A DNA stretch of 7,419 nucleotides from contig JAGSPQ010000157.1 of the NCBI GenBank assembly GCA_018262385.1, forward strand, positions 1 to 7,419. The letters are read 5' to 3'. Shown one piece after another: positions 6,103-7,419 of this stretch. The notes below the pieces were generated by a model. It was not told the DNA's origin and searched no databases. It was given only the letters and a program-made list of their open reading frames with translations. Positions within the stretch are counted from its first letter, which is position 1. Each line of letters opens with the position of its first letter. The DNA is from Myxococcaceae bacterium. Lineage in GTDB: Bacteria; Myxococcota; Myxococcia; Myxococcales; Myxococcaceae. The translations under genes were made by a program, and so were the position numbers.

Positions 6103-7419
6103 GAGCCCCAACGCTGCTCTTGCTGCTGGCTTCCCCGGCGTTCGCCTACGAGTCGATCTGCTTTCAGTACCCGGACAACTCGAAAGAGACGACCGCGCTC
6201 GACCCCGCCACCCGGGTGGCGTGCACCCCCGCCGCCGGCCCGAACACCGCCCGCCAGCGCTGGGTCGGCCCGCTCGATGAGCACCGGCTGTTGTTCGAGC
6301 GCGCGCGAGAAGCGGCCGGGCTGCCAGCCTCGGTGTCCGCCACCTTCAGCCTCGAGGCGTTCACCTCCGACGCCACGGTCGCGATCGGCGCCGCCCAGAG
6401 TGGCACCCTGATCCCCGCGCCGTTCGCCCAGGCCAGGCGGAAGCAGACCCGGCACCTCGCGGTGAGCGAGCTGTCGCAGCTGCCCGACTTCTCCTACTCG
6501 CTGTGGGACTGGGCGACCGGTCACGAGACCTGTCCGCTCGCGGGCGGCGGAGATGCGACCGCCTGCCACGACTTCACGACCCACATGGGGCCGGTCAACT
6601 CCAACCACTTCCTTCCCCAGGCGCAGGGCTTCTACCACCACTACCACCAGCTCGCGCTCGGCCGCGCCGATGCGTGTCTGGCGATGCAGCAGAAGCTCGG
6701 GGCGCAGGCCCCACGCTTCACCGCGTTCCTCCAACAGTGCGAGCAGGAAGCGATCGCGCTCGAGGTGGTCGGCCAGCACTACCTGCAGGACGCGTGGAGC
6801 ACCGGGCACATGTGGGCGCGCTGGGGCTCTCCGGAGCTGAGCGATTTCCCCGGCCAGGGCGACGAGCCGCGCGACCGGGCAGTGCTGGTGGCGCTGGTGG
6901 CGGGGATGATCCACGGCTCGCGCGGAGTGCTGCAGCGGCTGCCGGGGTGGACGAGCTACGACGTCAACGACGCGCTGTGCTCTCCGCAGGACTCGGTGCG
7001 CTACGTCCACGAAGGCGTGCTCCACCACGGGCTGGGCGACGACTACCTGACCCAGCTGCCGAGCGCGCTGGGCGACAGCGGGATGTTCGGGCACCAGGTG
7101 ACCCAGCTGATGTCGTGCGCGGTGTCGGGGCTGAGCGAGGTGTATCTGCGCGCCGGACAGCAGCACGGGCCGGCACTCCCCCTCGCCACCGGCCTGCGCT
7201 CGGTGGTGTCGAGCAGCGAGGCCTGCTTCGGACAGCGCGCGACCAACCTGGCGCTCTCGGAGGCGGCGGCGCTGCAGCTGAAGGTCGGCGGGAAGCAGGT
7301 GACGCTGCCGCTCGACTCGCGCTTCGTCAGCTGGCTGGTGCCGAAGGTGGCGCGCCAGAGCGGCGAGGTGACGGTGCCCCCGAAGCTGCGCAACGAGTTC
7401 CGCTTCTCGATGATGGAGG
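6099..7419 (+). CDS. Exported protein with a zinc-phospholipase C-like domain, N-terminal 440 aa (3' end off the window)
   Basis: The start is ATG at 6099 inside the lipoprotein stop (ATGA), with GGAGGG at 6090-6095 as ribosome site. A short Sec signal (MRAPTLLLLLASPAFA, cleavage after residue 16) shows export. The frame is open to the right edge. H227-YLQ-D231-AWSTG-H237 reproduces H-x3-D-x5-H, the spacing of zinc ligands H118, D122 and H128 in Bacillus cereus phospholipase C (HYLGDVNQPMH). SNHF (168-171) precedes it as SHFYDP does there. The helices between them match in character. Other ligand candidates are H142, H157/D158 and, after the motif, H310-GLG-D314. I could not place the classical H-x3-E pair, so catalytic competence is unproven. 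The LPDFSYSLWDWATGHETCP segment (129-146) and nine cysteines suggest a secreted, disulfide-bonded protein. The fold (PLC/S1-P1 nuclease superfamily) is likely; phospholipid, nucleic acid or another substrate cannot be told apart. Confidence 0.8.
   Translation, partial: MRAPTLLLLLASPAFAYESICFQYPDNSKETTALDPATRVACTPAAGPNTARQRWVGPLDEHRLLFERAREAAGLPASVSATFSLEAFTSDATVAIGAAQSGTLIPAPFAQARRKQTRHLAVSELSQLPDFSYSLWDWATGHETCPLAGGGDATACHDFTTHMGPVNSNHFLPQAQGFYHHYHQLALGRADACLAMQQKLGAQAPRFTAFLQQCEQEAIALEVVGQHYLQDAWSTGHMWARWGSPELSDFPGQGDEPRDRAVLVALVAGMIHGSRGVLQRLPGWTSYDVNDALCSPQDSVRYVHEGVLHHGLGDDYLTQLPSALGDSGMFGHQVTQLMSCAVSGLSEVYLRAGQQHGPALPLATGLRSVVSSSEACFGQRATNLALSEAAALQLKVGGKQVTLPLDSRFVSWLVPKVARQSGEVTVPPKLRNEFRFSMME

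Noticed and set aside
5991..7166. A 391-codon minus-strand frame opposite the PLC-fold gene
   Set aside because: Shadow of the plus-strand gene, with His/Arg-rich composition and no recognisable motif.

Overview
The window is very GC-rich, densely packed DNA with strongly GC-biased third codon positions, which opens many long shadow reading frames. It looks like a myxobacterium or close relative (Myxococcota). The reasons are a short stand-alone PilZ protein of the kind expanded in Myxococcus, an unpaired membrane histidine kinase, a cysteine-rich lipoprotein with Lys after the lipidated Cys, and several secreted proteins of no recognised family. This assignment is inferred from gene style, not from a marker gene. 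No rRNA, tRNA, CRISPR array, insertion sequence or integrase was seen.

Left block (1-2452, minus strand). Four genes lie head to tail with gaps of 9, 34 and 48 nt and probably form one operon. In transcription order they are a saccharopine-dehydrogenase-like NAD(P)-dependent oxidoreductase, a small protein with two membrane segments, a soluble hypothetical protein, and a PlsC/MGAT-like acyltransferase cut by the left edge. An oxidoreductase and an acyltransferase would fit lipid metabolism, but the two middle genes are not informative.

Divergent spacer (2453-2569). It separates the left block from the plus-strand genes and should hold both promoters. No convincing core promoter is visible. 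It has a 13-bp near-palindrome and a 7-bp repeat spaced 21 bp apart.

Middle block (2570-5486, plus strand). A secreted, mostly helical protein overlaps a PilZ c-di-GMP receptor gene by ATGA. Eight nt later comes an orphan membrane histidine kinase with an extracytoplasmic sensor, HAMP, HisKA and HATPase domains. All kinase motifs are intact and no response regulator is in the window.

Right block (5487-7419, plus strand). A 142-nt spacer with one sigma-54-like -24/-12 element leads to a lipoprotein with eight mature-domain cysteines. An ATGA overlap then joins it to a large exported protein cut by the right edge. That protein carries H-x3-D-x5-H preceded by an HF motif, the zinc-ligand layout of zinc-dependent phospholipase C. 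The lipoprotein plus exported PLC-fold protein is the most interesting unit here. A link to the kinase upstream is possible but unproven.
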